Below are positions 16,107 through 24,421 of a stretch of 64,000 nt of DNA, piece by piece; position 1 is the first letter of the stretch; every line of letters starts with the position of its first letter. The notes beneath the pieces are model-generated. The model was not told the origin of the DNA. It did not search any database and saw only the letters and a list, made by a program, of their open reading frames with translations. The translations under genes and the position numbers were made by a program. The stretch comes from Rhizobium etli 8C-3. GTDB lineage: Bacteria; Pseudomonadota; Alphaproteobacteria; Rhizobiales; Rhizobiaceae. The DNA is taken from positions 1,801,001 to 1,865,000 of the forward strand of contig NZ_CP017241.1 of the NCBI RefSeq assembly GCF_001908375.1, read 5' to 3'.

Positions 16107-16591
16107 TGCCTCGCTGCATGGCGATACATGCCATCAAAGGCGCCTTTCTGGCGCTTTTTTTCATGCTGGCCGTCTCCGCCTTCGCCCAGCAGCAACCGCA
16201 TTTCGACAAGGAGCCGTTGGTGATCCAGACTGCCTCCGGCAGGATGCTGAATTTCACGGTGGAGATTGCCGCCAGCAATGAGCAGCGGCAGTACGGTTTG
16301 ATGTTCCGTAAGGAAATGGCCGAGGATGCCGGAATGATCTTCGACTTCGGCCAGCCGCGGCGGGTGACAATGTGGATGGAAAACACCATCTTGCCGCTCG
16401 ACATGCTATTCATCGATAGCGGCGGCACCATTCGCCACATCAAGGAAAATGCCGTGCCCTATTCGAGGGCGATCATTGATTCGATGGGTGTTGTGAAATA
16501 CGTCGTGGAGCTGAACGCCGGCGTCGTCAGAAAATACGGAATCAAGGTCGGCGACAAGGTCGCAAGCGCAACGGTGACGAGAAAAAATTAG
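16106..16591 (+). CDS. exported DUF192 protein
   Basis: 161 residues. An N-terminal signal segment (GAFLALFFMLAVSAFAQ) precedes a DUF192 domain: RQYGLMFRKEM, GMIFDFGQPRRVTMWMENT and PLDMLFID are conserved features. Function in bacteria is not established; the protein should be periplasmic. The start is fixed by the TGATG overlap with the cold-shock gene. Confidence 0.88.
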   Translation: MPRCMAIHAIKGAFLALFFMLAVSAFAQQQPHFDKEPLVIQTASGRMLNFTVEIAASNEQRQYGLMFRKEMAEDAGMIFDFGQPRRVTMWMENTILPLDMLFIDSGGTIRHIKENAVPYSRAIIDSMGVVKYVVELNAGVVRKYGIKVGDKVASATVTRKN

Positions 16592-16627
16592 CGGTGCGCC
16601 GTAGGCATCGCCCGATCTCTCGTAATA

Positions 16628-16825
16628 TCACTGCTTTCTCACCGGTTTGGCCTTGGCCTGGATTAATCGCTCCATGAACAGCGCCATCTTGCGCTTGATG
16701 GTACCGTACGTGCCGAGTTCGAAGTCGCAGTGATAGCAGGTGATGATGTCGCTATCGAGCGGCTGTGGGCGCGGAAAGTTCATCCGGGTCTTGCCGCACT
16801 TGGGGCAGGGGACTTCAACTTGCAT
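16628..16825 (-). CDS. small zinc-ribbon protein
   Basis: 65 residues with CPKCGK at 7-12 and CYHCDF about 20 residues later, then a basic helix (KRKMALFMERLIQAKAK). It looks like a complete, stand-alone zinc ribbon with a nucleic-acid-binding tail. It is convergent with the DUF192 gene. The family is not named with certainty. Confidence 0.7.
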   Translation of the reverse strand: MQVEVPCPKCGKTRMNFPRPQPLDSDIITCYHCDFELGTYGTIKRKMALFMERLIQAKAKPVRKQ

Positions 16826-16879
16826 CTACGGCTCCTGCGCAGAGACATTGGCCGCCTGCGAAGACATTTTTTGAAAGGG

Positions 16880-16956
<77 letters not shown>

Positions 16957-16965
16957 TGAGAGGGG

Positions 16966-16994
16966 GCAATACACGCTTCACCCCGGCCCCGCAA
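16966..16994 (-). promoter_or_regulatory. sigma-70-type promoter of tRNA-Pro
   Basis: Read on the minus strand: TTGCGG (16994-16989), 17-base spacer, TATTGC (16971-16966). Confidence 0.6.
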
Positions 16995-17241
16995 TATCTA
17001 ATTCGCGTCTTCCCCGTCTTCAACACGGCATTGTTGTTCCGTCGGCAACCTTCCGGGGACTGGGTCCTCGCTTACAGCGCCGGCATTTCGCACAGTCGGC
17101 TTTTTTCTTGAAAGTGGAGGGATTCGCGGCTAAGCAAATTTCACCTCTTCGCGTTATAGAGGCGATGTAGACCATTCCGGAGACGGGATGGAAGGCTAAG
17201 TTTTAGCGGGCACAGCCCGCGTATCCGGAGGCGTGCAGCTG

Positions 17242-17547
17242 ATGTCTGCCAAGATCTACCGTCCCGCCAAGACCGCCATGCAGTCCGGCAAGGCGAAGAC
17301 GCATCTTTGGGTGCTTGAATTCGATCAGGAGCAGCCGCGCAAGATCGATCCCATCATGGGCTACACATCCTCCGGCGATATGCGCCAGCAGGTGAAGCTG
17401 ACTTTCGAGACGCAGGAATTGGCGGAAGCCTATGCCAAGCGCAACGGCATCGAATACCGCGTGATTGCGCCGAAGGAACCAGCTCGCCAGACAGTCGCTT
17501 ATCCTGATAATTTCCGCTATACGCGCACGCAGCCCTGGACGCATTGA
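17242..17547 (+). CDS. complex I accessory subunit, NDUFS4-like (ETC_C1_NDUFS4)
   Basis: 101 residues from ATG 17242 (MSAKIYRPAKTAMQSG); a GTG at 17233 is also in frame. The segment THLWVLEFDQEQPRKIDPIMGYTSSGDM and the ending RYTRTQPWTH are conserved in the alphaproteobacterial and mitochondrial 18-kDa subunit of NADH:ubiquinone oxidoreductase. It binds the peripheral arm in the cytoplasm. It is encoded away from the nuo operon, as is usual. A hairpin follows. Confidence 0.9.
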   Translation: MSAKIYRPAKTAMQSGKAKTHLWVLEFDQEQPRKIDPIMGYTSSGDMRQQVKLTFETQELAEAYAKRNGIEYRVIAPKEPARQTVAYPDNFRYTRTQPWTH

Positions 17548-17569
17548 GCGCTCAGGCATGCGCCTCTCG

Positions 17570-17589
17570 CCGCTGCACCCTTGCAGCGG
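17570..17589 (+). terminator. 8-bp hairpin after the NDUFS4-like gene
   Basis: CCGCTGCA at 17570-17577 and TGCAGCGG at 17582-17589 form a perfect stem with a 4-base loop, 7 bp before tRNA-Arg. There is no T-run, so termination is uncertain. Confidence 0.45.
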
Positions 17590-17595
17590 CCGGAC

Positions 17596-17672
<77 letters not shown>

Positions 17673-17926
17673 AACCATTAAATGTCCATACCGAAGACCC
17701 CTCTCCGGTACAGAACGTCGCTGGAAATGAAAATGCTCGCATAGGGGCGGGCAAATCGATACTTACTGGCAGTTCGAACTCCAAATCCTTCAAAACTCTC
17801 ACGGGCACTCGTGATACAGATAGTAAGCGGAACTCCGCTGGCCGTCATCGCCAATGGTCACAAGCAGAATCGGATTGACGAGCTTTTGCCTAGGAATTCC
17901 GGACCCTTGTCCCCTTATCTACCTCG

Positions 17927-18127
17927 GTGACCGCCAGCGCCCCCGAAGATGGCGTCGGCGCTTCGGTGCGGCAAATGCAGGAACACATGCGTGATCTCGC
18001 TGCATCCGGCTCTGCATGGGAAATGGAATTGGATCGCCGGGGCGTACTTGATGAAGGAACGCTCGAAGTGGCTTGGATGGAAGAACATGCACGGGAACTG
18101 GTGCAGCGACTTAGTGCGTCATCATAG
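17927..18127 (+). CDS. hypothetical small acidic protein
   Basis: 66 residues from a GTG start, rich in Glu, Met and Ala, predicted largely helical (QMQEHMRDLAASGSAWEMEL). No family recognised. Reality rests on reading-frame length and amphipathic pattern only. Confidence 0.35.
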   Translation: MTASAPEDGVGASVRQMQEHMRDLAASGSAWEMELDRRGVLDEGTLEVAWMEEHARELVQRLSASS

Positions 18128-18258
18128 CATGCGCATCACACCACGCGGGGATAAGACCGGTATGGCGCTGATCCACAACGATCTGAATTCATAATGCATC
18201 TCTCTTTCGCGTTCAGTTGAAGGTTTCGCGTACTTGAATGGCTCGCGAGCGATCGAAT

Positions 18259-18429
18259 TCACTTCATCGTCGGCGGAAACTCCTTTGGAGGCGGGGTTGG
18301 ATTCGGAATTTCTTCGGGCGGCAAATCGGGGTCCGGCTCTTCGATTGGGGGCTCGGGAATATCGGGCGGCCGATCAGGAACGGGACTGGGCTTTGGGTTT
18401 GGCGTCGGCTCAGGTTGAATGGTCGTCAT
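18259..18429 (-). CDS. small proline-rich protein
   Basis: 56 residues, about 40% proline with alternating Glu/Asp (MTTIQPEPTPNPKPSPVPDR). No signal peptide. ATG 18429 is preceded by AGAAGGGAG at a good spacing, and by a possible EcfG promoter. Similar Pro-rich peptides occur in rhizobial genomes without a known function. They are probably disordered. Confidence 0.6.
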   Translation of the reverse strand: MTTIQPEPTPNPKPSPVPDRPPDIPEPPIEEPDPDLPPEEIPNPTPPPKEFPPTMK

Positions 18430-18453
18430 GGAGGACTCCCTTCTATTGGCTCT

Positions 18454-18478
18454 AACCATACCAGTGCTGGTTCGTTCC
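18454..18478 (-). promoter_or_regulatory. candidate EcfG (general stress) promoter
   Basis: Minus strand: GGAAC at 18478-18474, 16-base spacer, GGTT at 18457-18454. The alphaproteobacterial EcfG consensus is GGAAC-N16/17-CGTT, so one -10 base deviates. It points to the proline-rich gene, whose start lies 25 bp further. Confidence 0.4.
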
Positions 18479-18486
18479 CACGAGCC

Positions 18487-18750
18487 TCAGTGAACGATAG
18501 TGATCACCGGAATGCCAGCTTCCTCGGCCGCTCGGATGAGCGCAGATCTCGCCTCTGCTGGGGAGGTCGTGCCGTGCAACGCCTCCAAACACGTCTTAAC
18601 CGCCACGAGGTATTCCTCGCCATCATCGAGTGGCCAAGATGCGAACAAAGCTTCTGCAGCGTCGCCTAGAGACTTCACCAACTTGTATTTTTCAGAGCCA
18701 TTCATCACCAGCATCAGCGGCGCAAACGCTGTGAATTTGTGCCAGTTCAT
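18487..18750 (-). CDS. DUF982 protein
   Basis: 87 residues from ATG 18750. The core KYKLVKSLGDAAEALFASWP, then YLVAVKTCLEALHG and ARSALIRAAEEAGIPV, matches DUF982, a family of ~80-residue proteins largely confined to Rhizobiales and often present in many copies. Function unknown. Confidence 0.8.
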   Translation of the reverse strand: MNWHKFTAFAPLMLVMNGSEKYKLVKSLGDAAEALFASWPLDDGEEYLVAVKTCLEALHGTTSPAEARSALIRAAEEAGIPVITIVH

Positions 18751-18888
18751 TACACTCGAACTCCTAGCGGTAAACACATCAGTAACTGTGCAAGAGTCGT
18801 GCCGTGCGTGGGTGTGCATGAACGCTCGCTTCATGGACAAGATCACCGATGACCACGTGGTCGAGGCCGAGCAGGACGTCCTGGATGC

Positions 18889-19272
18889 ATCCTGGCGAAG
18901 AAGTGCTTTTATGACGGATCGGCGGAGACCGGCTTCAACGAACGATCGGCGCCTGAACTGCGCGAAGCTGTCGACAAACTCAAGGTGAAGAAACCTGTCG
19001 AATATTCCGGCCGCTCAAAATATCGTTTGGGTGAAGCCAGACTGGTGGCCGAGGTCGAATGTCGCGCGCGGTCGCATGACGGCAAGCTGTGGCAGTCGTC
19101 ATACAAGGGACTGCGGGATCCGGATGACAACGCGGAGATTCATGAAATTGAAGGGCAGGCAGCCGCTTGGTGGCCCGAGCACGCACCAGGCAGCATAAGG
19201 GTCGGGTTTGCGCGCAGCTGTCGGGGTGCCGAACAGCTTTCACTCGAGAGGCGGCGGCCAATGGCACGGTAG
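18889..19272 (+). pseudogene. ligD: ATP-dependent DNA ligase D, C-terminal remnant
   Basis: The frame reads FYDGSAETGFNERS, then VEYSGRSKYR, LVAEVECRARSHDGKL and SSYKGLRD. These match the end of the ligase domain (OB fold) of LigD proteins used in non-homologous end joining. The catalytic nucleotidyltransferase lysine, nuclease and polymerase domains are absent. A stop precedes it in frame at 18850, and the usual tryptophan-containing linker before LVAEVE is deleted. The tail after residue ~100 is unrelated sequence. A dead fragment, probably from recombination in this accessory stretch. Confidence 0.7.
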
Positions 19273-19282
19273 ACTGAGATGC

Positions 19283-19681
19283 CTACCGGTACCGGTAACC
19301 GTCACGATCACGATCACGATCACGATCACCTCTCGATGATGATGAGCCTTCCAATCTGTCCAGCATTTGGAGCACGAGGTCGGCGCAAACTCTTGTCGGT
19401 TCGTCATCGGCGCACCTGATGCTGATCTTGACGTCGCCATCCTGGATGTAAAAGCGCGCGGCCCTGCGAGGCGCCGGCTGGCGGTCATCCCGGTCGCTGC
19501 GCAATTCATCGCGCCGGGCGCCCTCATCTGACGGGGTCGGTTGGGGCGCCGGAGTGGATTCAGGCGCCACAGAACGACCGTCTGGCGGGGGTGGCGGCGG
19601 CGCCTCAGTGGGCTGCTGGGCGTAGCTCGCGCCGGCAGATATTGCCAAGGTTGCGGCTGCAACGGAAAGGATGGTCTTCAT
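19283..19681 (-). CDS. secreted protein with Arg-Asp repeat tail
   Basis: 132 residues. Signal peptide MKTILSVAAATLAISAGASYAQ, a Pro-rich linker (APPPPPPDG), a central segment with FYIQDGDVKISIRCADDE and two cysteines that could pair, and an (Arg-Asp)n C-terminus encoded by a (CACGAT)4 tandem repeat at 19303-19326. Periplasmic or secreted; function unknown. It is convergent with the ligD remnant. The repeat number could vary between strains by slippage. Confidence 0.65.
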   Translation of the reverse strand: MKTILSVAAATLAISAGASYAQQPTEAPPPPPPDGRSVAPESTPAPQPTPSDEGARRDELRSDRDDRQPAPRRAARFYIQDGDVKISIRCADDEPTRVCADLVLQMLDRLEGSSSSRGDRDRDRDRDGYRYR

Positions 19682-20099
19682 CGATGGATCCTCAGATTTC
19701 GCACGTGAAGGAACGCGCCGCACCCAGGTTGGTTGCAAAGTTGGCCATCGCAGACCACGAGCACTGAGGACAAATTTTAATGGGTACTATCGTGGATTGC
19801 GGGGGGCTTACGGCTCTGCTACTCCGATCGCTATGAACCAGCCCCGCAGGCGTCGACAATTTCGGGGCCACGCGCCTCCTCGGCCCGGCGAGCATCTTCG
19901 AAGAGTGCCGAGGACGCGCCCGAAGGTCGGATGAGCGGTCAATCTTGCGAAAGCGATTAGGGAGACGGGCTTCGGAGGAAGAAGGCGGCACCGATTAGAG
20001 AAAATGCCTTCGACGATATCTGGTGCCAAAGGTCGGCTGCCTCAAATGGCGAGCCGGTGTCATGACGCACGACGCATCTGGCCTGCACTTTCGTTGGCC
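19682..20099. other. no gene seen
   Basis: A 418-bp stretch. Short open frames on both strands show no family resemblance, no clear ribosome binding sites and Arg/Ser-rich translations typical of non-coding GC-rich DNA. Confidence 0.5.
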
Positions 20100-20285
20100 T
20101 CAGGCAGCCAAGAGGACTTCTTGCTGCTCATTTCGGTTCAGCGCGCCGGCCAACTGCTCGGCCTCTTCGGCGGTGAGCATGTCCATGACAAATCCGTTGA
20201 CCACCGCTTCTCGGCCAGTGACTTCATCGACCACCGACCAGTAGATGTTGAGGTTCTTGTGAACGCTGTAGGTCTTGGTGTCCAT
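20100..20285 (-). CDS. hypothetical protein
   Basis: 61 residues from ATG 20285 (MDTKTYSVHKNLNIYWSVVD), preceded by AAGGAG at good spacing. It shows a beta-rich first half and a helix (TAEEAEQLAGALNRNEQQEV). A TATAAG 30 bp upstream could be its -10. No family recognised. Confidence 0.55.
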   Translation of the reverse strand: MDTKTYSVHKNLNIYWSVVDEVTGREAVVNGFVMDMLTAEEAEQLAGALNRNEQQEVLLAA

Positions 20286-20860
20286 GGAAAATCTCCTTCT
20301 TGAAGCACTTATAGAAAAGCACTGCCTTATCAGAAAGTGAATCGTGCGTGCGAATATCAACACTATCTATCTGTATAGTGCGCCCACGCTCGATTCACAC
20401 CAGCGCTTCGGCTGGGCCTTTAATCCGGAGACGGACGTTTTATCGTGAACCTCGCGGGATCCCCAAGCGGCAGTTGGGGAGCTGTCTTCTGTTGTCGGCG
20501 GTTTCCGACGACTGATGCCGATTGATCCGGGTTCACCGATAAGCGGACATCAAGTCGATCCGGCTTTCGGCGTCCATCAGTTCCTCCCCAACCGCGAAGG
20601 GGGACCAGTTCTAGGTGTCGCTATCGTGCCAGTTTTGCATGTCGCCCGACAAGACTCCGCTGCTAACCTGGGGACAACCGCTGGATAATCGCGAGGGAAA
20701 GCAAAGGTGTAATCGACGCAGATCTGCGCTTCAGGGCGCTGGCATAGTCGAGCAGCCATGGCATGCAGGCTTGGTACGTATTATAAGGAAGGTCGTTTCG
20801 ACCGATGTCGGGTTAGGCCATGAATCAGGAAATCCAAGCGTTCGACAGAGGAATCGATAA
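20286..20860. other. no gene seen
   Basis: 575 bp without a supportable gene. It contains one perfect 7-bp inverted repeat, TCCCCAA/TTGGGGA (20460-20466 and 20474-20480), which lacks a T-run. Confidence 0.5.
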
Positions 20861-21103
20861 TTGATCGATGAGGACAAGCCTGATCTGACTGCCGTTTTCA
20901 AGGCTTTGGCCGAGAGCCCAAAGCGCGACAACAGAGCTTATCATAAGGCGCTTGCCGAGGCTCGCGAGGCCTTCGAAACCGCGGAGCTGGCATTAGGCGG
21001 AGCGTTTCGGGTGCAGATGAAAACCAAAATGAAGCGTAACGGCGATTACGTCGTGAAATGGACTTTCAAGCGCCATAGTGATGAAAGGCCGAAATCGCGA
21101 TGA
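20861..21103 (+). CDS. hypothetical protein
   Basis: 80 residues from a TTG start with AGAGGA eight bases upstream. A charged helical half (AYHKALAEAREAFETAELAL) is followed by a basic beta segment (VQMKTKMKRNGDYVVKWTF). Cytoplasmic. No family recognised. Confidence 0.5.
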   Translation: MIDEDKPDLTAVFKALAESPKRDNRAYHKALAEAREAFETAELALGGAFRVQMKTKMKRNGDYVVKWTFKRHSDERPKSR

Positions 21104-21331
21104 TCATGTTGGGCGAAATGTGAAACTGATTCGCCGGGTGCCTCATCCAAAAATGCTACCATAAGACCTGGCGGTGGAAGAGCCGACGAGATGCCATCCA
21201 CGCCATCGAGGCTCTCAATGGCCCTCCTGCCCACCGCCTTTTAATCCTCGAACATTGTCGCCTCCACTGGTTTCGTAACCAGGCATTTACCAGCTTCCTA
21301 TCTGTGCGCAGGTTCATCTTGGAAGAAACGG

Positions 21332-21568
21332 TTGTTTTTGCGTATAACGGTTTTGCTAACAGGGGTTGTATCGGTGATCTTCGTTGCGATTGGGCTTCTT
21401 ATTGCTCATGTTGTTTTGATAGCCACTGGGTTCGGCCTTCGTAACAGCGAGGAACAATGGGTGCTCGGCCTGATATTCGGTTGGTATTGCCTTGCCATCC
21501 TTGGCTCCATTGGCGCGATATGGATCCACTATAAAAAATCCACCCAGCGCGGGGGGCCGTCTTGCTAG
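21332..21568 (+). CDS. small membrane protein, two transmembrane helices
   Basis: 78 residues. Hydrophobic segments at about 3-33 (VVSVIFVAIGLLIAHVVLIA) and 45-66 are joined by a short polar loop. Start is TTG. The stop codon directly abuts the ATG of the nuclease gene, so the two are probably co-transcribed. Function unknown. Confidence 0.5.
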   Translation: MFLRITVLLTGVVSVIFVAIGLLIAHVVLIATGFGLRNSEEQWVLGLIFGWYCLAILGSIGAIWIHYKKSTQRGGPSC

Positions 21569-22411
21569 ATGCAGGACTATTCAGATTCGAAGCCAAGCGA
21601 CGCCGCGCTCGTGTTCTTTGAAACGGAACATCTCAAAGCCAACATTCGGACTGCATTGGCGGAAGCGACTCTGAGCCCATGGCAGCGGAGCTTTCTCTCG
21701 GACGTGCTCTCAAGGTTGGAGAGATATGGCAGCAGGACGCGGCTGAGCGACAAGCAACTGACCAAGCTGCACCAGATTCTCCGGCGTGACGGAGCAGGAC
21801 ATCGCGGAGCGACGCCGACATACCGCGCTGCTGTCCATCGACGCCGTTCGCAACATCACACACGTTCTTTCCTGTCACGACAGGCCACATGGTGGGGCAG
21901 GAGACTTGTCCGCGACATGATCATCGTGGCGGCCATTGCGGTCGTCGGACTTCTCTACTCATTGTTCGAGACCGGACCATCGCGATTTCTCGGCATGGCC
22001 GACACGTCGCCGATTGCGACAGGGTCGGTCGAGCAAAGGTTCACAGTCACAGACGGCGATACGGTCCACATCCTTGGAGAGCGGGCAGGGACGCGCCTGG
22101 TTGGTTTCAATACGCCTGAGACGTTCAGTCCTCAATGTAATGATGAACGGGAGCTCGGCAATCGCGCAAAATCGCGTCTGAAGGAGCTGGTAAATCTACC
22201 AAACGTGCAACTCACGAAGGTGGCATGTGCCTGCCGAGCCGGCACCGAAGGAACAGATGAATGCAACTACGGACGCACTTGCGGCGTCCTGAAGGTCGAC
22301 GGGCGGGATGTGGGACAAATCCTGATTGCCGAAGGACTCGCCGTACCGTTCATCTGCGGAGGAGACCGGTGTCCGGGAACCCCAAGGCCGTGGTGCGGGC
22401 GCCGATCATGA
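21569..22411 (+). CDS. membrane-anchored SNase-like (thermonuclease) protein
   Basis: 280 residues in three parts. Residues ~15-75 are a helical domain (SPWQRSFLSDVLSRLERYG) of unknown type. Residues ~115-133 are one transmembrane helix (MIIVAAIAVVGLLYSLF). From ~155 there is a staphylococcal-nuclease fold: FTVTDGDTVHILG, TRLVGFNTPETFSPQC, a C-rich strand and GRDVGQILIAEGLAVPF. The Asp of DGDTV and the RLxGxxxPE region are kept, so catalysis is plausible but not assured. The nuclease domain should face the periplasm. Confidence 0.7.
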   Translation: MQDYSDSKPSDAALVFFETEHLKANIRTALAEATLSPWQRSFLSDVLSRLERYGSRTRLSDKQLTKLHQILRRDGAGHRGATPTYRAAVHRRRSQHHTRSFLSRQATWWGRRLVRDMIIVAAIAVVGLLYSLFETGPSRFLGMADTSPIATGSVEQRFTVTDGDTVHILGERAGTRLVGFNTPETFSPQCNDERELGNRAKSRLKELVNLPNVQLTKVACACRAGTEGTDECNYGRTCGVLKVDGRDVGQILIAEGLAVPFICGGDRCPGTPRPWCGRRS

Positions 22412-22449
22412 TCCTTTGAGACACCGCTGAACAGTCTGCGCTTTCTTTT

Positions 22450-22662
22450 GTGCAAGCAACGATCTTTATGGACATAAATAATGGCAATCTTAATCCGGCT
22501 GTTAAGGATTTCCGCCTCTTACTCGATCCGAAAGAATGGCCCGAAATTCCCGACAAGAGGCATCGTGCGGCGGGCGTTCGGATCGATTCCATATGGCATG
22601 TCCGTAGACGCGACGTGGTCAAAGGACGGTCAGCGGCTTCTTTGGGTGGAGACGGGATTTAG
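22450..22662 (+). CDS. doubtful small hypothetical protein
   Basis: 70 residues from GTG, or 64 from ATG 22468 (MDINNGNLNPAVKDFRLLLD). An overlapping frame at 22481 reads equally well, so coding status is uncertain. No family recognised. If rejected, 22412-22769 is empty. Confidence 0.25.
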   Translation: MQATIFMDINNGNLNPAVKDFRLLLDPKEWPEIPDKRHRAAGVRIDSIWHVRRRDVVKGRSAASLGGDGI

Positions 22663-22769
22663 CACCTTGTAGTCAGTGGCCGCTTAGGTGGTGGGAAGGA
22701 GAAGCAGATGGTCGCTCTTTGGTTGCAATCTTCAACGCCCCCGAGCGCTTTGATGCAGGATTTTGGGTG

Positions 22770-23423
22770 ATGAGAATATTTTTTGATGTTGATGGCGTGC
22801 TGGTCGATGGCTGGCATTCAGATCCGTCGCTTCGCAAGCCCTGGGACGCGACGATCGAGGCTGATCTCGGCGTTGACCGGGCGGCATTCGGCGATCTCTT
22901 CTTTGGCGTTGCGGGCGGCCGTTCGAGTTCGCTGATGGCTGATTGTATCACCGGCAAACGCAACCTCGCGGAGGCCCTTGCCGAGATTCTCCCGGAGGTT
23001 GGCTATCACGGCGATGCGAAGGACTTCATGAGATATTGGTTCGACAAGGATTCGAATATCAACACGGAGGTTTTTGATCTGGTCGAGACCATAAGGAGCA
23101 GTGGCAGTGGCGTCGAGCTCTACGTGGCAACCGGTCAGGAGCATTGCCGGGCGCGGTTTCTTTGGAACGAGCTGGGTTTCTCGAAGCTGTTCGACCAAAT
23201 GTTTTACAGCGCGGAAATTCGATACCCGAAGAAGGATATTCGCTTCTTCGAGACGATTAATACCCGATTGCACATCGGAACCGGCGAGCGCCCGATTTTT
23301 TTCGACGACCAGCCCGAAATCGTGGCGGTGGCGAGGCAGGCCGGGTGGGATGCAAATCAGTTCGCTTCTGCGTCAGACATTCGCCAGCACCCGCGGCTGC
23401 GCCATCTTTGGGCATCCGTGTGA
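22770..23423 (+). CDS. HAD-superfamily phosphatase-like protein
   Basis: 217 residues from ATG 22770. HAD motif I FFDVDGVLVDGW is at the N-terminus with both nucleophile and acid/base Asp. Motif II is probably VATGQEH. The lysine motif is in RYPKKDIRFF and motif IV is IFFDDQPE. An inserted helical cap lies at ~20-90. Intact hydrolase of unknown substrate. An in-frame ATG at 22719 gives a non-conserved extension. Confidence 0.82.
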   Translation: MRIFFDVDGVLVDGWHSDPSLRKPWDATIEADLGVDRAAFGDLFFGVAGGRSSSLMADCITGKRNLAEALAEILPEVGYHGDAKDFMRYWFDKDSNINTEVFDLVETIRSSGSGVELYVATGQEHCRARFLWNELGFSKLFDQMFYSAEIRYPKKDIRFFETINTRLHIGTGERPIFFDDQPEIVAVARQAGWDANQFASASDIRQHPRLRHLWASV

Positions 23424-23511
23424 TCGCGGGCGGATATGGCCCGCGTTTCCGCCCTGGATGCGCGCAAATGCATATGCGCTTCTCAGGGCGGATAGGCGGG
23501 AGGTGAACCCG

Positions 23512-23718
23512 TCAGTGGCTTCCGGCGTTCTTGCTGGCGAGCAGCATCACATAGTCTTCTGCAGCGTCCGCGAGCGCGAGCGCCACTTCGGCAGGCGTCC
23601 AGCCGTGCTGCTGCAAGCGTTTGATCATTTCGAACATCGCAGCTTCGACTTCCGTCCGGCAATTCATAGGATGCTCCGGTCTGCCATTTGCATGCTGTGA
23701 ACCGTGAATTTCCATCAT
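23512..23718 (-). CDS. hypothetical protein
   Basis: 68 residues from ATG 23718; later starts are possible at MNCRTEVEAAM. The conserved-looking core is an amphipathic helix pair (MFEMIKRLQQHGWTPAEVAL, then ALADAAEDYVMLLAS). Short proteins of this pattern are common in rhizobia. Function unknown. Confidence 0.55.
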   Translation of the reverse strand: MMEIHGSQHANGRPEHPMNCRTEVEAAMFEMIKRLQQHGWTPAEVALALADAAEDYVMLLASKNAGSH

Positions 23719-23923
23719 TCTCTCTGCCCCCGTGTTTTGGACCCCGTGCAACTTCGGGCGCCCTTTTTAGGCAAAGAGCATCGCATAACTTCACGCTGAA
23801 GCAAGTGGATGCCTAATCAAGAGTTAAAGCAGACCGTTGCATGACGTCATTTGACGACATTTCTGGAAACCGCATTGGCGAATGGGCGGGTTTGAAGACC
23901 ATCACACCCAGTTGCGGCGCTTT

Positions 23924-24217
23924 TTAGCGGTCATCATCACCCCAGTCGAAGAACGGGCGAAAGACGCGCCTTGAAATCATGAGGCTGCGATCGGGACGGA
24001 TGATGTAGGTCTCTTCCACCTCACGTCCCCTGTTGTCGTAAAATGTGTGCGGGAATGCGGAACCAATCGGTGATTTCGTCAGCTTCGTGCGGGGCTGGCC
24101 GCTGTAGGTGATGCTGCCGGGGATGGGCTCCAAGCCGGGACCGGAAATGTCGCCTGTGGCCGAACACCCTGCGATCAATGCCCCCACGATAAGAATTGCG
24201 GCAAATTGGGCTTTCAT
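23924..24217 (-). CDS. small lipoprotein
   Basis: 97 residues with leader MKAQFAAILIVGALIAGC and lipobox ALIAGC. The mature part has GSITYSGQPRTKLTKSPIGS and an acidic end (DWGDDDR). Position +2 after the cysteine is Ser, compatible with outer-membrane sorting. No family recognised. Confidence 0.65.
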   Translation of the reverse strand: MKAQFAAILIVGALIAGCSATGDISGPGLEPIPGSITYSGQPRTKLTKSPIGSAFPHTFYDNRGREVEETYIIRPDRSLMISRRVFRPFFDWGDDDR

Positions 24218-24368
24218 CGGAGTGCTCCATAATGTGGGTCGGCATGCTATCCAAGATAGGTATGCCCCTCCGCTTTTCCATGGCCGAGCGAATGCCGCTC
24301 CTTTACCGCACGTTGCCGTCAGACGGTCTCGGCGGTTGTGAGCGATGAGATGCTCGCTGGCGATATAA

Positions 24369-24404
24369 AGAAAGGCCGCCGGAGCGCTCTCCGGCGGCCT
24401 TTCT
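24369..24404 (-). terminator. terminator of the aap operon
   Basis: Perfect 16-bp stem: AGAAAGGCCGCCGGAG (24369-24384) and its complement (24389-24404), loop CGCT. On the minus strand it is followed by TTTCTTTATAT. It begins 18 bp after the aapP stop. Confidence 0.9.
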
Positions 24405-24421
24405 CAACGAAGTTCTTTCGC

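Noticed and set aside
17673..24368. The small-gene stretch as a tRNA-Arg-integrated island
   Set aside because: No second copy of the tRNA-Arg 3' end and no integrase were found at the right side.
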